This document shows positions 47,732 through 60,655 of a stretch of 64,000 nucleotides of DNA, piece after piece. The stretch is from assembly GCA_947650365.1 (NCBI GenBank), contig OX393557.1, forward strand, positions 2,966,638 to 3,030,637. Direction: 5' to 3'. Below the pieces are notes generated by a model that searched no databases, was not told the origin of the DNA, and saw only the letters and a program-made list of their open reading frames with translations. This DNA comes from Chamaelirium japonicum (taxonomy: Eukaryota > Streptophyta > Magnoliopsida > Liliales > Melanthiaceae). The translations under genes and the position numbers were made by a program. The first letter of the stretch is position 1; each line of letters starts with the position of its first letter.

Positions 47732-47920
47732 GGGAGAGAAAGTACTATGAAAGACTGATCGCAACTGTGAGATCCTTCGAGGACGTGGACTATCTAATCA
47801 TTGGCAATGTAATTGATGAAGATCAAGAAAATGCAGAGCAAGCCCAACTTGAATTTACAATGAAAATATCTAATTATACAAATATTGTTCTCTTGGGATT
47901 AAAGGAAAATGTTCTTTGAA
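47732..47920 (+). pseudogene. Captured exon fragment of an MTP (cation diffusion facilitator) transporter
   Basis: After a cag acceptor, an open frame reads KYYERLIATVRSFEDVD, then an acidic stretch, then EQAQLEFTMKISNYTNIVLL. Plant Mn-type CDF transporters of the MTP8-11 group have a closely similar block (YYE.Q.ATL.SFEEVD ... EQAQ.E.AMKISNYAN..LL). It is located just before and at the start of the first transmembrane helix. Only this one exon is seen; the membrane domain is absent and the frame ends at a stop near 47920. The family identification is from memory of the motif and is moderately firm. Confidence 0.65.
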
Positions 47921-48033
47921 TTCTCTATTCAAAATTTCTAACCAAAAGACAAGTGAAATTGTGAAATAAAAGTTGAGTTGTGTTTGATTCTTCCTTTTAT
48001 TTCCCTGCTAAAATTGAATATGAATTTCTGCAG

Positions 48034-48322
48034 AAATTAAACCGGTGACGACTAACTCCGATATCATTGTGTTGGGCCTTAGTGCTCATGCACTTAGCCT
48101 TCGGGCCCGCCATAGTGATAACGGCCATGTAATTGATTTCTGTGGATTTATAGGAAAGTTCTACAGAGGAATGTCAAAGATCATTCCATTCTGTTGGTCC
48201 TTTTATCGAGAATCTACCAATACATGTTCATCGTAGATGGTGAATGGAGGAGATACATACCTGATCTTCCTTATGTTACTGATGAGATGGGGCGAATCGC
48301 TTTATACCTTCTCGATTGCACT
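48034..48322 (+). pseudogene. Captured SnRK1 beta subunit fragment: CBM48/glycogen-binding domain exon
   Basis: Between cag at 48031-48033 and a gt donor at 48323, frames with one shift near 48150 read LQRNVKDHSILLVLL and YQYMFIVDGEWRRYIPDLPY, ending VTDEMGRIALYLLD. Plant SnRK1 (AMPK/SNF1-type kinase) beta subunits have LQRSGKD.TI..VLPSG.YQY.FIVDGEWRY.PDLP...DE.G....LLD. The beta subunit scaffolds the kinase complex and this domain belongs to the CBM48 family. The frameshift and an extra Arg make it a pseudogene piece. The exon boundary after LLD fits the next exon at 48921. Confidence 0.8.
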
Positions 48323-48920
48323 GTGAGTATCTGTCAATTATCCTAAAGTATGGTTCTTTGAGCAAGGATGAACCTTTGAAAACGCAGCCTTACCTGTTTC
48401 ATTCGACAAATTTAGTTCATGTTTTTTTTTTGGAAAATTAATTAAAAAAATCTCCCTTGAATTATGCACCCCCTTTCATATTGGCCCAAGGATGAATTTC
48501 TGAAAACTCAACCTTAACTGATTCATTCGATAAATTTAGTTCATGTTTTTTTTTGGCAAATTATAAAAACCTCCCCTGAACTATGCACCCCCCCATTCAT
48601 ACTGGTCCCTCTACTTTTTTTTGAACAGTTTGAACCCTAAACTATCCACCATCTGCATTTGGCCCCTCTCCATCAGCTTTTATTTCAAAAATACACTTAT
48701 CAATTTCCAATAAGATTTGAATAATTTAAAAAATATTGAACATATGCTTACTTGGACAATGGTATTTTCGGATTAAAAGTTGACAGAGGCGGCTACATGC
48801 AGATGGAGCATAGTTCATGGTTCAAATTGTATTAAAAAAGTTTGTGGGATCGATATGAAATGGAGTGTGTAGTTTAGGGGAGATTTTGTAATTTGCCCCC
48901 TTTTTTTTGCTATAATGCAG
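48323..48920 (+). other. Intron between the SnRK1-beta-like exons
   Basis: GT (gtgagtat) at 48323 and AG (tataatgcag) at 48920. It contains a ~123-base direct repeat: aaggatgaa...tttagttcatgtttt recurs from about 48364 to 48487. The remainder is AT-rich and contains no gene. Confidence 0.65.
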
Positions 48921-49142
48921 GACTATATTCCAGACAATATAGGCAATGTTTCGGATATCGAGATCCCACCATCATCGGAATGGAGCTACGACCATCCATA
49001 CCCCGTGGATGATGACTTTGCTAATGAGCCACCGATCGTTCCACCCCAGTTGCACCTGACTGTGCTCGATAGAGACAATGCTGAGAAAGCTTCGGCGAAG
49101 CCCTAGCATGTCGTTCTCAACCACCTCTTCATCGAGAAAGGA
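48921..49142 (+). pseudogene. Captured SnRK1 beta subunit fragment: start of the ASC/AMPKBI domain
   Basis: The exon reads DYIPDNIGNVSDIEIPPSSE, then EPPIVPPQLHLTVLD, then, after an in-frame stop at the Gln position, HVVLNHLFIEKG. In intact plant beta subunits this is DYVPE..G......PP.S...PP.VPP.LHLTLL...PQHVVLNHL...KG. The stop is a C-to-T change (cag to tag). After 49142 the similarity ends, so the family's C-terminal ALGSTHRF..KYVT.VLYK end is missing. The domain normally contacts the alpha and gamma subunits of the kinase complex. The copy cannot give a functional protein. Confidence 0.82.
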
Positions 49143-49945
49143 TGAGCCCCATAATCACTGGTTGCCCTTGGACTATATCATATCCAACAATGTTGTTGGA
49201 TGTTGCAATGATAAGATAGACCAGATATCCACCACTATCTGCATCAAGTTTTATAGTTCACAATTGACATGAGGGTTGTATAAATGTACATCATAAAGGT
49301 TTACATGGATAATTTTCTATCACACTGTTTGCTAAAAGATTGAAGTGGTGGATATCTGCTCCATCCCATATTGTTTCTTTACTTTTAGCCTCATATCTCG
49401 AGCCCAAAAAATTGTTCTTGGCTCTGCAGAAGACATCGGATGGCTACAACGTGCTATAGACATGCCTCATGTTGAAGATGAAACTAAATGATTCATATAA
49501 TTGCTTGACAACATCATGTCAGCCCACCCGAGAGGATCCAATTTTTATGTAGACAATTAATGAAAATAGTTTCTAACCTGATTTGTACCCAAAAAAAAAA
49601 GTTTGAATTTTTTGGCTTCTATTTATTCTTACATTTTCATCTACTATCAGGAATAATGATGAAGCATATAGGAAACACAATATTAGATTATGGGAAAAAG
49701 CTACAATAGAAATGCAAGATTTTTTTGGTATTTCTTCCAAAGGAAAACCTTTATCCAAAAAATTTCAATTAATAAATCCTTCTACCAGTCCTAACTCCTA
49801 AGACTTCCACAAATTCATAATGGCATAATCCTTTCTCATATCTTTTTTATTTTTCAAAATGATAAAAAATATTGACGAAGAGTCAGGAAGCCACTAAAAC
49901 TCGGTCCGACTTGGCCAAATAACATTACTTCCTTTCCGTGAGATT
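49143..49945. other. No recognisable gene (Helitron interior)
   Basis: AT-rich sequence following the broken SnRK1-beta exon. Short frames only. Confidence 0.4.
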
Positions 49946-50079
49946 GGTGTGGCTTATGAAGTGTTTTTTCTTGATATTGCTTCTCTCTGCATGTACAATA
50001 ATGCATTGGGTGGATTTTGGGTTTCTCTGATACTATTCTCTTGCTATGTTTTGGCTAACGTTCTAAGAATTTCAAGCAG

Positions 50080-50292
50080 CACGTGGTTAAGTGTCTTGGA
50101 TTTACCGAGAAATACGACGAGGGACAACTAGATCGGTTCGACCATATTGAAACCCGAACCAACCCCAACATCCACAACCTGCACCTCCCCAAGAAGGATG
50201 TAGCTTCCAAAACCGCCCCTGCAGATCTGCAGATTACGAGTCCTACAATCCTTTGCTCTTCTAACTCTCTTTTGTTTAGGTTTGAAGATTGA
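50080..50292 (+). pseudogene. Unidentified exon-like fragment
   Basis: After an acceptor-like ttcaagcag (about 50079), a frame reads VKCLGFTEKYDEGQLDRFD and continues to a stop at 50290-50292, including IHNLHLPKKDVASK. The composition (charged, balanced codon use) differs from the flanking AT-rich sequence and looks like exon sequence from a third donor gene. The family is not recognised. Confidence 0.35.
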
Positions 50293-50485
50293 TGGTAGGA
50301 GGTGATGTCTTTAGGTGTTTGATCTTTTTCTAATTTCTATGTAATTTGGATACTGGAGTATGTGAATGGTAATAGATATTATCCTCTTTGCCACTATATT
50401 TCTGTTTAATGTATCAACTTACATTGAATGTGTTGCCACTGAAGGCGGTCCGAATGTGTTTTGCCGTCGAAGACGGCAGTTGCAG

Positions 50486-50499
50486 TGCCGACAGGCACG
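50486..50499 (+). repeat. Extra Helitron-type subterminal hairpin
   Basis: gtgcc-gaca-ggcac followed by ggacattc repeats the terminal hairpin at 50693-50708, about 207 bases upstream. A second hairpin, gccgtc-gaa-gacggc, lies at about 50463-50477. Confidence 0.6.
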
Positions 50500-50692
50500 G
50501 ACATTCATATATAGACTAATCAAATATTACTATTGTTATTTTCGCTCAAAAAATATTATTATCACCCTCGAAATATTGTTCTCTCGCTTAAAAATATCAA
50601 CTTTAAATTATTATTGCCACCTTTAAAATATTGCTTCCTCTCAAAATTTTATCACGCCCTCAAAATATTTTTGTCACCCTTAAAATCTTTTG

Positions 50693-52647
<1,955 letters not shown>

Positions 52648-53480
52648 ATGACCAAGTTAGATCCTCTTTCAGCTATCCTCAGTGATAACAAACTGACGGG
52701 TCCGAATTATGAGGATTGGAAACACAATCTGATATTGATCCTGATGATAGGTAAACACACAATGGCACTGACGATGTCTGAGCTAGACCTACCGGGTCCA
52801 AATACCACAGATGCACAACAAAAGGAATATACTGACTGGAAAGAGACGAATGAGATAAGCAAATGCTATATAATAACCTCTTTGCAAATAACTCTGCAGT
52901 AGCAAGTCGAGGAAATGCCCGACGCTTCTGACATGATGTTGTACCTCAAAGAAATATTTGAGGTTCACAGTCGAGTCACTCGATACCTCACTGTCCAGAA
53001 GCTAGTTAGTACTAAGATGTCGAGTGGTACGCCAGTTCGGGAACACATGCTCAAAATGTTGGGTTCCAGAACGAGCTGGCTACTATGAACATGTGCTAGA
53101 GAACGAGCTGATGATGGATATTTTCCTTGCATCTCTGTCGGGAGCCTTTGAAGGCTTTGTCACAAATTTCCATCTGAATAAGTTGGAAATGACAAATGCG
53201 GAGCTTCTAGGAGCTCTCCAGGCTACTGAGGATGATTTAAAATACAAGGGCGAAGCACTTACTATGCAACGCGGATCCTCGTTGAAATAGAGCAAACCTC
53301 AGAAGAGCAAGTCAAAGAAAAAGCCTAAGTCAATTCTTATGCAGAGCTATATGGGGACATCTGGATCCAAGAAGGCTACAAAGCCAAGCACCAAGTGCTT
53401 TAGGTGTGGTAAGAGCGGACATTAGAAGAAGGACTGCAAGAAGCCTCAACATGCTGGAACAGGTAAACCTCAACTCTTAG
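52648..53480 (+). pseudogene. Copia-C Gag (broken)
   Basis: The frame begins at an ATG with TKLDPLSAILSDNKLTGPNY and continues through WKETNEISKCYIITSL to a stop at 52900-52902. Downstream frames hold EIFEVHSRVTRYLTVQKLV, IFLASLSGAFEGFVTNF and NKLEMTNAELLGALQATEDD (UBN2-type Gag). The nucleocapsid zinc knuckle CFRCGKSGH*KKDC near 53397-53440 has one stop but retains its Cys/His positions. At least three lesions interrupt the frame. Confidence 0.85.
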
Positions 53481-53953
53481 TAGTTGAAACACTTCTTACA
53501 AGCGGTAGAACTTTTGCTTCTTGGATAGAGGACTCCGGGTCCTCTAACCATATCTGTAATTCATTACAATGGTTTCAGGAGAGCAAAAGGCTGTTTGATG
53601 GAGAAGTGATCCTGAGTATGGGAACCGATGCGGTTGCAGCTGCTGAAGCTGTAGGAGATGTTGATCTTAGATTTTCTGATCGAACAATAATGTTAAGAGA
53701 AGTATTATTTGTACCGTCCTTGAGACGCAATTTAATTTATATTTTCTCTTTAGTTAATAAAGGCTATTCAGTTCTATTTGATGCACATGGAGTGTTTATT
53801 AAACTGAATAGGAATTTTATAGTGAGAGGAATAATTCAGAATGGTCTCTATATATTAAATCCAAAAATAGATAACATAACAGCAACAGCTTTCCAAATTA
53901 ATAACTCATCTAAACGTAAAAATCCTTTGGATAACCAAATACTGTTATGGTAA
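53481..53953 (+). pseudogene. Copia-C protease and GAG-preintegrase start, truncated
   Basis: WIEDSGSSNH near 53525-53555 is the copia protease active site (DSG intact). The frame 53606-53953 continues through the protease C-terminus (REVLFVPSLRRNLI, KLNRNFIVRGIIQNGLYIL) to SSKRKNPLDNQILLW. It breaks off where HLRLGH should follow. The next base belongs to Copia-A on the other strand. The remainder of Pol and the 3' LTR of Copia-C are missing. Confidence 0.85.
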
Positions 53954-54350
53954 TATTGCATAAATCATCATTGTCCAAACCATGTCTAACAAAGTTCGGT
54001 TTCTTCTCTCAGATACGTTATTTTGTTGTGGTGTCCCTGGTGCAGTCAATTGGGATACAATCCCATGCTCACGCAGGTATACTATAAATTCATCCGATAG
54101 GTGCCTCCTCGATCCGATCGAAGAGACTTGATACTCTTACCCGTCTGCTTTTCTGCTTCAGCTCTGAACTCCTTGAACTTATCAAAGGATTCAAACTTCC
54201 TCCGCATTAGGTATATGTATCCAAACCTCGAGTGATCATCCATAAAGGTAATAAAATACTCGAAGCCTCCTATAGCATGGACACTTATGGGCCCACATAC
54301 ATCAGTATGTACTAACTCTAATACCTCCTGAGATCTGCTACCTTTGGCTC
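53954..54350 (-). pseudogene. Copia-A integrase core (broken)
   Basis: From the right, the - strand reads LVHTDVCGPISVHAIGG (first catalytic Asp), a YFITFMDDHSRFGYIY block, SIKSLRSDRGGTY (second Asp) and finally RNRTLLDMVWTMM (after the Glu region). Frames shift and stops occur in the second half. It stops at 53954, and about 15-20 codons are missing before the segment that resumes at 41577. Confidence 0.82.
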
Positions 54351-54985
54351 AGAAAGTTCTTTTGGTTATCTTGCCTTCTAGGCAAGATTCACACGTTGGT
54401 AGGCCTTCTGAAATATTTCGACTTAAACGTTTTGCCTTAACTAACCTGTGAATCATGTCTGAGGCTATGTGTCCAAGCCTTAGATGCCAAAGGAGTGTTG
54501 GATAATCTGAGGGATTTTTCCTTTTAGATGAATTAATCATACATGCTTCAGAAATGCTATCATGCTTATGAGTGGAGTTAATTACATAGAGACCATTATG
54601 TGTCTTTCCCTTATAAATAAAGAAACCATTCAATTTAATTGACACACCAGAAGCATCAAATAAAACTAAAAAACCTTCATTACTCAATAAGGAAACAGAA
54701 ATTAAGTTTTTTCTTAAGGACGGTACATAAAGTATGTCTCTCAGTAATAAACTTCTTCCATCAAAAAACTGCAAGACAACAACTCCAACTGCTTCAGCCT
54801 TTGCCATGGCCTCAGTTCCCAAGCTCAGAATGATCTCTCCATTATCTAGTTTTCTTGTCTCCTTGAACCCCTGTAAATTATTGCAATCATGGTTAGTGGA
54901 ACTAGAATCCATAATCCATGAGACTGGAGAACAACTGGATGCACAAGGGTTTCCACTATGTGGATTTGAGATATACATGTCTTAG
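54351..54985 (-). pseudogene. Copia-A protease and GAG-preintegrase domain
   Basis: A 209-residue open frame (54978-54349) starts with the protease region. The active site reads WIMDSSSTNH, with Ser in place of the Gly of D(S/T)G, so it would be inactive. It continues REDILYVPSL-like and KLNGFFIYKGKTHNGLYVI blocks. The frame ends with LLWHLRLGHIASDMIHRLVK and CESCLEGK, the HHCC zinc motif of the integrase N-terminus. It is the longest well-preserved piece of Copia-A. Confidence 0.87.
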
Positions 54986-54989
54986 CCTT

Positions 54990-55767
54990 CTTAGAAGCCG
55001 CACGACAGTCACCCTTCCAGTATCATTTCTTGCCATATCGGAAATATTTTTCTTTGGGCTTCGCCGGACCATCCTGCTTAGGAACCTGTAACAGCACCTG
55101 GCCCACCATCACGGGCTTCTTAGATTTTCTTTTCTGAAACTTACCTTTGGCTTTCAGAGAAGACTTTCACTCTACGTTCAGGGATTGGGCACCTGCCTTC
55201 ATCCCGTCCTCTATCGCCTGAAGCGCCACTAGGAGCTCTGCGTTAGTCATCTTCAACCGGTTAAGATTAAAGTTGGTAATGAAGCCCTTAAATGTTCCTG
55301 ACAAAGATGCAAGGAAAATATCGGTCTGGATCTCTGCATCCAAAATGACATCGAAGGAACCAAGTTCATTCGCATAGTCAAACAATTTCAGCATATGATC
55401 CCGAACTAAAGTCTCCTCTGACATCTTCGTGGTCACCAATTTCTTGATGGTCACGTAACGAGTTACCCGACTACGACCCTCAAATATTTTTTTTAAATAG
55501 AGCATCATGTCTGAAGCGAAGGCTATGTCTTTGACTTGCTTCTGAAGAACGGTCTATAAGGATGCCATAATATAGCACTTACACATCTCATCAGTATTTA
55601 GCCAGTCATTCCATTCCTTCAACTGGGCCTCAGTAGCACTTGGTCCTGGTAATCGAGTATTTGCCAACCCTTAGGACGAGCATCAGGTTACGCTTCCAGT
55701 CCTTGTAGTTTGGTCCCGTAAGTTTGTTATCATTAAGGATGGAGGCAAGGGGGTCGAGCTTGGTCAT
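54990..55767 (-). pseudogene. Copia-A Gag (broken)
   Basis: The ATG is at 55767-55765 and the start resembles that of Copia-C (TKLDPL.SIL.DNKLTGPNY). A frame at 55508-55167 carries TKKLVTTKMSEETLVRDHML-like sequence, DIFLASLSGTFKGFITNFNL and NAELLVALQAIEDG. The zinc knuckle near 55010-55060 has lost Cys residues (RYGKK). Several frameshifts are present. Confidence 0.82.
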
Positions 55768-57700
55768 ATTTTCTATAAATAATAGTTCAAAGCAAAAAAA
55801 TTAAGGTCTACTACAATCTATTTTATAGAATTTAAAAATAGATAATATTTACTCCAGCCGCTATGTTTTTACTACCTCCAGTGGAGACATCCAGGAATCT
55901 AAATTTCCTGGGCTCGAGCACTGAAACTATCGGCCTTGAATTGGAGATAGCATCTCGGTGAGATCATGCAACCGCTTCTGCCAACAGAGTGTTTATGACC
56001 CAGTCTTCATTAGAATTACCCACGGTAAACTAAAAGACCTCTCAGTCTCCTTTTGGCCAGCTTTATATGACCCGCCATGCACAACAACGACGGTTTCACA
56101 CAAGCTTCTGGATACTTCCCATAAATCTAAGTGGTGTCGACAGAGAGTTCATACGCTCCCGTGGTGCAGAAAAAAATCGTCACCCACTGTCATCGGCATC
56201 CTCCATGTTCCGAAGGAAACCACTAGGCGAACCAGCATGGAAGGAAACACAGCTCTCACCCGATGGAAATATCAAACTATGTACCTCCCACCCAAACCCT
56301 TAGCCAGTTGATTATGGAGGCCAAGGGCTCCCCTTTGGAGGGAACCTCTTACATATTATTTCTTTATGAGGTTTTATGCATGTCTAGAAAGGTTAAGACC
56401 TCTTAGACCTAGACCTTGGTCTACCGCGCTCTCACTAGGATTACAAACCTTCTCGCAAAACATTAGTACCCTTAGAAAATATCATAGTCCCTACCTTGAA
56501 TACTCAGCTTTTACCTTTCTCATAAGGATCACATTACATAAATTCTAAGGATCTCGATACTTTACTAGTTTACTCATAATCCTAAGATCTGGAGCCTAGC
56601 CTAAGGTCAACGTGGAAAGGACTCCCACTAGAATGGTGGCTCATTAATAATTTGATGTCTGATGTCATAGTGGACCTTAGCTCATTATAGGTTTTGATAC
56701 TAGCCAAATAAGGACATCCGACAACCTCCGTCGGACCTCAACCTAATAGTGGCATAACCAAATTCTTGATGAGTTCACACTACCATCAAACGTCAACTAG
56801 AAATAGGTATCACTTAGTGGAGTCCTAACCTAACGCTAGGACTATATAGGGAAAGGGCATTCCACCAGGGCTATCATACTTCTTATGGGGTCATTAGTTA
56901 TCTCTAAACAAATCTAACACTGCATCTATCTCGGCGCACAGTACTCAGCTACCTAAACTACCACAATGGCAGTTACGACCTTTCTGTTTAGTTAGCTACC
57001 AGATTCACACGTATTAGAAATATATAGAGACAGCGATGAATCCATAAGTTAAGTATTAACCCTAAGCCTGATCTAGAGACTAACTCACAAGCAAAACTGA
57101 TAATTAAATTATCATGGGGGTTAAACACTAAGTAAAGAGAATAGCAAAAAAAACATCCAAACTGAATCAAGTCCAAGGTCCGACCCCTAAACCTAAATAG
57201 CACAACCAAGATATCATGTTCTTTCATTCTGCACGATCTCCAGACGACGATCCCGATCATCGCCAACATGCACGCTTTCGCCAGGTCTTTGTACTCTATG
57301 GTACTGCTTACCCGAACAGTAGATGTAGCATCATCTTCTTCTTTCTGTGATCGAAAAAATAACACGCTCCGAGCAAGTGCTCGTTTATGTACAATTTCTC
57401 TAGAAAGATAAGAAACAATCCTAAATCATGGCCAGGGAACCGAGGGTGGTCAACCACCACCCCTGCCCATCTAGAGCCTTAAAATCCACAAGCATAATAA
57501 TAATTAATACAAAAAATAAATCTGGGGTCTGACCCGGAGACATGCAATCATATATTATTATTCAGCGCGATACCTACAAAGAGACGATACATAGCACAAT
57601 CCATATGCATGATCTACGTCGAACCCTGACGAAAATATCTGTTATCACATATTCACATGATGTTTTCATGAATTCATGCATAAAACATACACCAAAACGT
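55768..57700 (-). other. Copia-A leader
   Basis: About 1.9 kb of non-coding leader on the - strand, homologous to those of Copia-B and Copia-C. Short frames in both directions show no domain. Confidence 0.75.
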
Positions 57701-57713
57701 GCTCTGATACCAA
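57701..57713 (-). other. Primer-binding site of Copia-A
   Basis: gctctgataccaa on the + strand is ttggtatcagagc on the - strand, tRNA-Met type, adjacent to the LTR end at 57715. Confidence 0.87.
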
Positions 57714-57714
57714 T

Positions 57715-59652
57715 TATTGAATTTTGATCCTATTATCAGAGTCACAGTGGAAACAAAAGATAGATCCAAAGATCTCACAGTGTATGTCTCATTACAATTA
57801 ATTCTACAAAATAATTTATATGCAAATCTATGATCTTAGCATATGTGAGGACACCCTAGAGGTATACTACGATCTACGGAAGGCATGCATGCATCCAGTT
57901 AGGTGTTTAGAACCATCATACCTTATGGATCTATGATCCGAAGATAACAAAACGATAACAAACCGCACGTGAATCGCAAGGGAAGCTATGGATGGCACCT
58001 TGTCCTTTGCGAAGGGAGAAATCCTCGAAGTTCTATCTCTAAGTGCAAGGACTACGAGCTGACGGAAGAATTCATTGCGAAGACGACGACGAGCTGTGAG
58101 ATCTCCTACTTCTCTTTCTTTCTTCTTTCTTTTATTGTCGTCCTCCTTTTTCTTCCTCTTTCTTTCTTGGCCGAAACCTCAAAGAGGGAGAGAGGAGAGG
58201 GGGTTTGGTTTTTCTGAGAGAGGAAGCTCTTAGGGCCAGCCCCTCTCTCTCTAATTCTCATATATGGCCGGCCCCCAAGTGCTCTACGCAAGCTAGGGCC
58301 GGCCCATAGAGATAAGGATAAGGGGGGTCAGTTTTTAGGGTTTTTTCTTGTTTATCGTGAAGCCTGGACGAAAATGCCCTCACAAAAAGTGAAACACTGT
58401 AAGAGAGATTGAGTAAGGTACGCTACTCGGAATAAGGTTCCGTCAGCGCCTATGAGCTCCTGGAATTAATCCGCTCATTTTAAGATCTATACTTAATATG
58501 TTCTAAACCATATTTTAGTATTTATCAAAATACCGCTATAGCCCTTAGCATATGTGAATTAGGTTCTTAGGCTCTGGGCTTGCGCTCCATCGCACTAGTT
58601 TGCATCCAACGTGTCCAACCAAGTCGAGGAACAATTTCTATACGCAACGACATAGTGGAACCTTAGGGTTCAGGATCTCTAGCTCCAACCGGATCCCTGA
58701 TTAACTATTCCGGTGACACACCAAAAGTTTCGCTAATCAGCCCTATCAATTAACCCGCGTAGCCACCCATAGTGCGACACGGGTTAAAACTCTAATGATC
58801 CTAAACTTATGTTACTCCCTTATAATCTTGTTCCCTAATATACTCTGATAATCCTTAGTTCCTTCTATTACTGGTGTCATGATTCGACTATGGCGGTAGG
58901 GAGCACCGTCAGATCCACGATCGATCATCTGACTAGGATTTGATGACTTGTTATCTATAACACCACACACCTTCCGGTGCTATGCCTAGCATCCAGAACG
59001 CCGTCAGTCATACTAACAACCACCAAGGTTGGGTTAATTGTGTGGACTGATTAACTCATCAAAACACACCCATCCAATACTGGACGTCGGATAACCTGTA
59101 GGGATTGCATGCCACTCAAGAGCCAACTGGGTAACCCAATGTACCGTGGTATTGGACTATGGAAGGTCCACACACGTTGGCACATCAAAGCACCACTCAA
59201 CTAGTTGGCTTAGTGTACATGGTCCCTCAGGGTTAAAGACATATTATCTATAGTAGTAAGACGGTTTATGCATGAGTGTCTGAATCACTGAACTGTGCAC
59301 CGTCTTGGTTCCTGTTTAATACGATCATCATGCTTGGTCAGGAGAATAAGAATCCCATATTTCTGTAGTGGAGACTTCACCACATCCTCTACCTACCAAC
59401 AGCTTATTCTCGGTGAAGCGATCGACATCACCAAAGCTGTGAACTAGATCTAGGTTTACGCAGAACCGGTCCACTGAGTCTCCCAAACATGGATCCACTA
59501 TGTGCCTCAGTAACCTACTGTGTTCCCTAGGGTCCTTTATTATATATGAATTAACATACACCAAAGTAGTATTCTGATTAAAGCAATAACCAAAGTCATC
59601 TTTATTAATGTTAATACAGAAAATCCACGCTCAGGACACACGAGCTACAACA
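57715..59652 (-). repeat. 5' LTR of Copia-A (shared with a second internal region)
   Basis: This ~1938-bp LTR matches 19786-21726. On its left is the PBS of Copia-A. On its right, instead of flanking DNA, is a polypurine tract (atctcccacttgacc, 59653-59667) and the RNase H end of another copy. It is therefore also a 3' LTR. Confidence 0.88.
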
Positions 59653-60345
59653 ATCTCCCACTTGACCTAGCGGGGAATAACAGTTTTACCTCCCATGGCA
59701 TCCACGTGCTTCTCAAAAGCCTTGGTCGATAATGCCTTTGTGAAAGGGTTCGCCATGTTATTTGCAGATGCCACATGAGTCACTGCAACCTCCCCTTGCT
59801 TCTGTAAGTCCCAGATAATGTAGTATTTTTGATCAATATGCTTACTCTTCTGGTGATATCTTGGCTCCTTGGAATGTATTACTGCTCTATTATTTTCATA
59901 GTAAAGGACAATAGGATCTTGAGCTTCCAATACACATCCTAAGTCCATGAGGAACTTCTTGAGCCACACCGTCTCCTTGGCTGCTTCGCATGCCGCAACG
60001 TACTCAGCCTCTGTCGTCGAATCCACGATGCATCCCTGCTTCACACTACTACAACTGACAGCTCCTCCTCCTAATGAAAATACAAACCCTAACATCGATC
60101 TCCTGGATTCCGGATCTACTGCAAAGTCAGAATCCGTGTATCCAATCGATATCAGTTTCTGTGAAGAGTAAACTAACTCATAATCTCTTATCCTACGGAG
60201 ATACTTGAGTATACTTTTTACAGCAGTCTAGTGCCCTGGACCCAGATTTGACTGATACTTGCCCATCATACCTACTGCATAGCATATATCTGGTCTCGTG
60301 CATTACATAGCATACATCAGACTCCCTATAGCCGAAGCATAAGGC
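59653..60345 (-). pseudogene. RNase H end of a second Copia-A internal region (truncated)
   Basis: A 142-residue open frame (60095-59667) reads CIVDSTTEAEYVAACEAAKE, YHQKSKHIDQKYYIIWDLQK and HVASANNMANPFTKALS, ending VDAMGGKTVI. This is a nearly complete copia RNase H C-terminal region, less damaged than its homologue at 21740-22250. To its right the homology continues out of frame to ccgaagcataagg at 60345 and stops. Confidence 0.87.
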
Positions 60346-60579
60346 TTCTCAGGGGTCGCCCCTTGACCTCGATAACCCCATCTTCAGGGCGGGAGGTGGA
60401 GTTGGTGCTACTCTGTTAAGGGCCAAAGATGAGGGTCCGGTAACCGTTGAGCTAGCCGGGTTGGCGATGGAGATGGCTGCCAAACTGGCAGCCCTGGTGA
60501 AGGGGAAGGCGATGGAGGAGATGGCCTCTACTCACTTCCCGCTCAAACCCGATACTTACCGCTGACGAGGCAGTGATTG
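60346..60579 (+). pseudogene. Tat antisense gene, right copy: upstream exon
   Basis: An open stretch from about 60402 reads GATLLRAKDEGPVTVEL and MAAKLAALVKGKAMEEMAS, ending with a stop (PDTYR*) just before a gt donor at 60580. It shares the charged, Ala/Lys/Glu-rich style of the downstream exons. Its left end is the truncated copia. No domain is recognised. Confidence 0.55.
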
Positions 60580-60655
60580 GTAAATATTGTAGCCTTGACT
60601 CCTGTAATGTTGCCTTCTTGCTACTGGATTAATCAATCTATTATTATGAGTGTAG
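60580..60655 (+). other. Intron 1 of Tat antisense gene (right copy)
   Basis: GT (gtaaatat) at 60580 and AG (gagtgtag) at 60655, 76 bases. In the left copy this acceptor region is where the Tekay 3' LTR ends. Confidence 0.55.

Noticed and set aside
53985..53994. caaag as right-hand target duplication of Copia-C
   Set aside because: caaag occurs before the LTR at 41573-41577 and again at 53990-53994. However, the sequence between 53954 and 53990 already continues the Copia-A integrase, so the second caaag is not at the junction.
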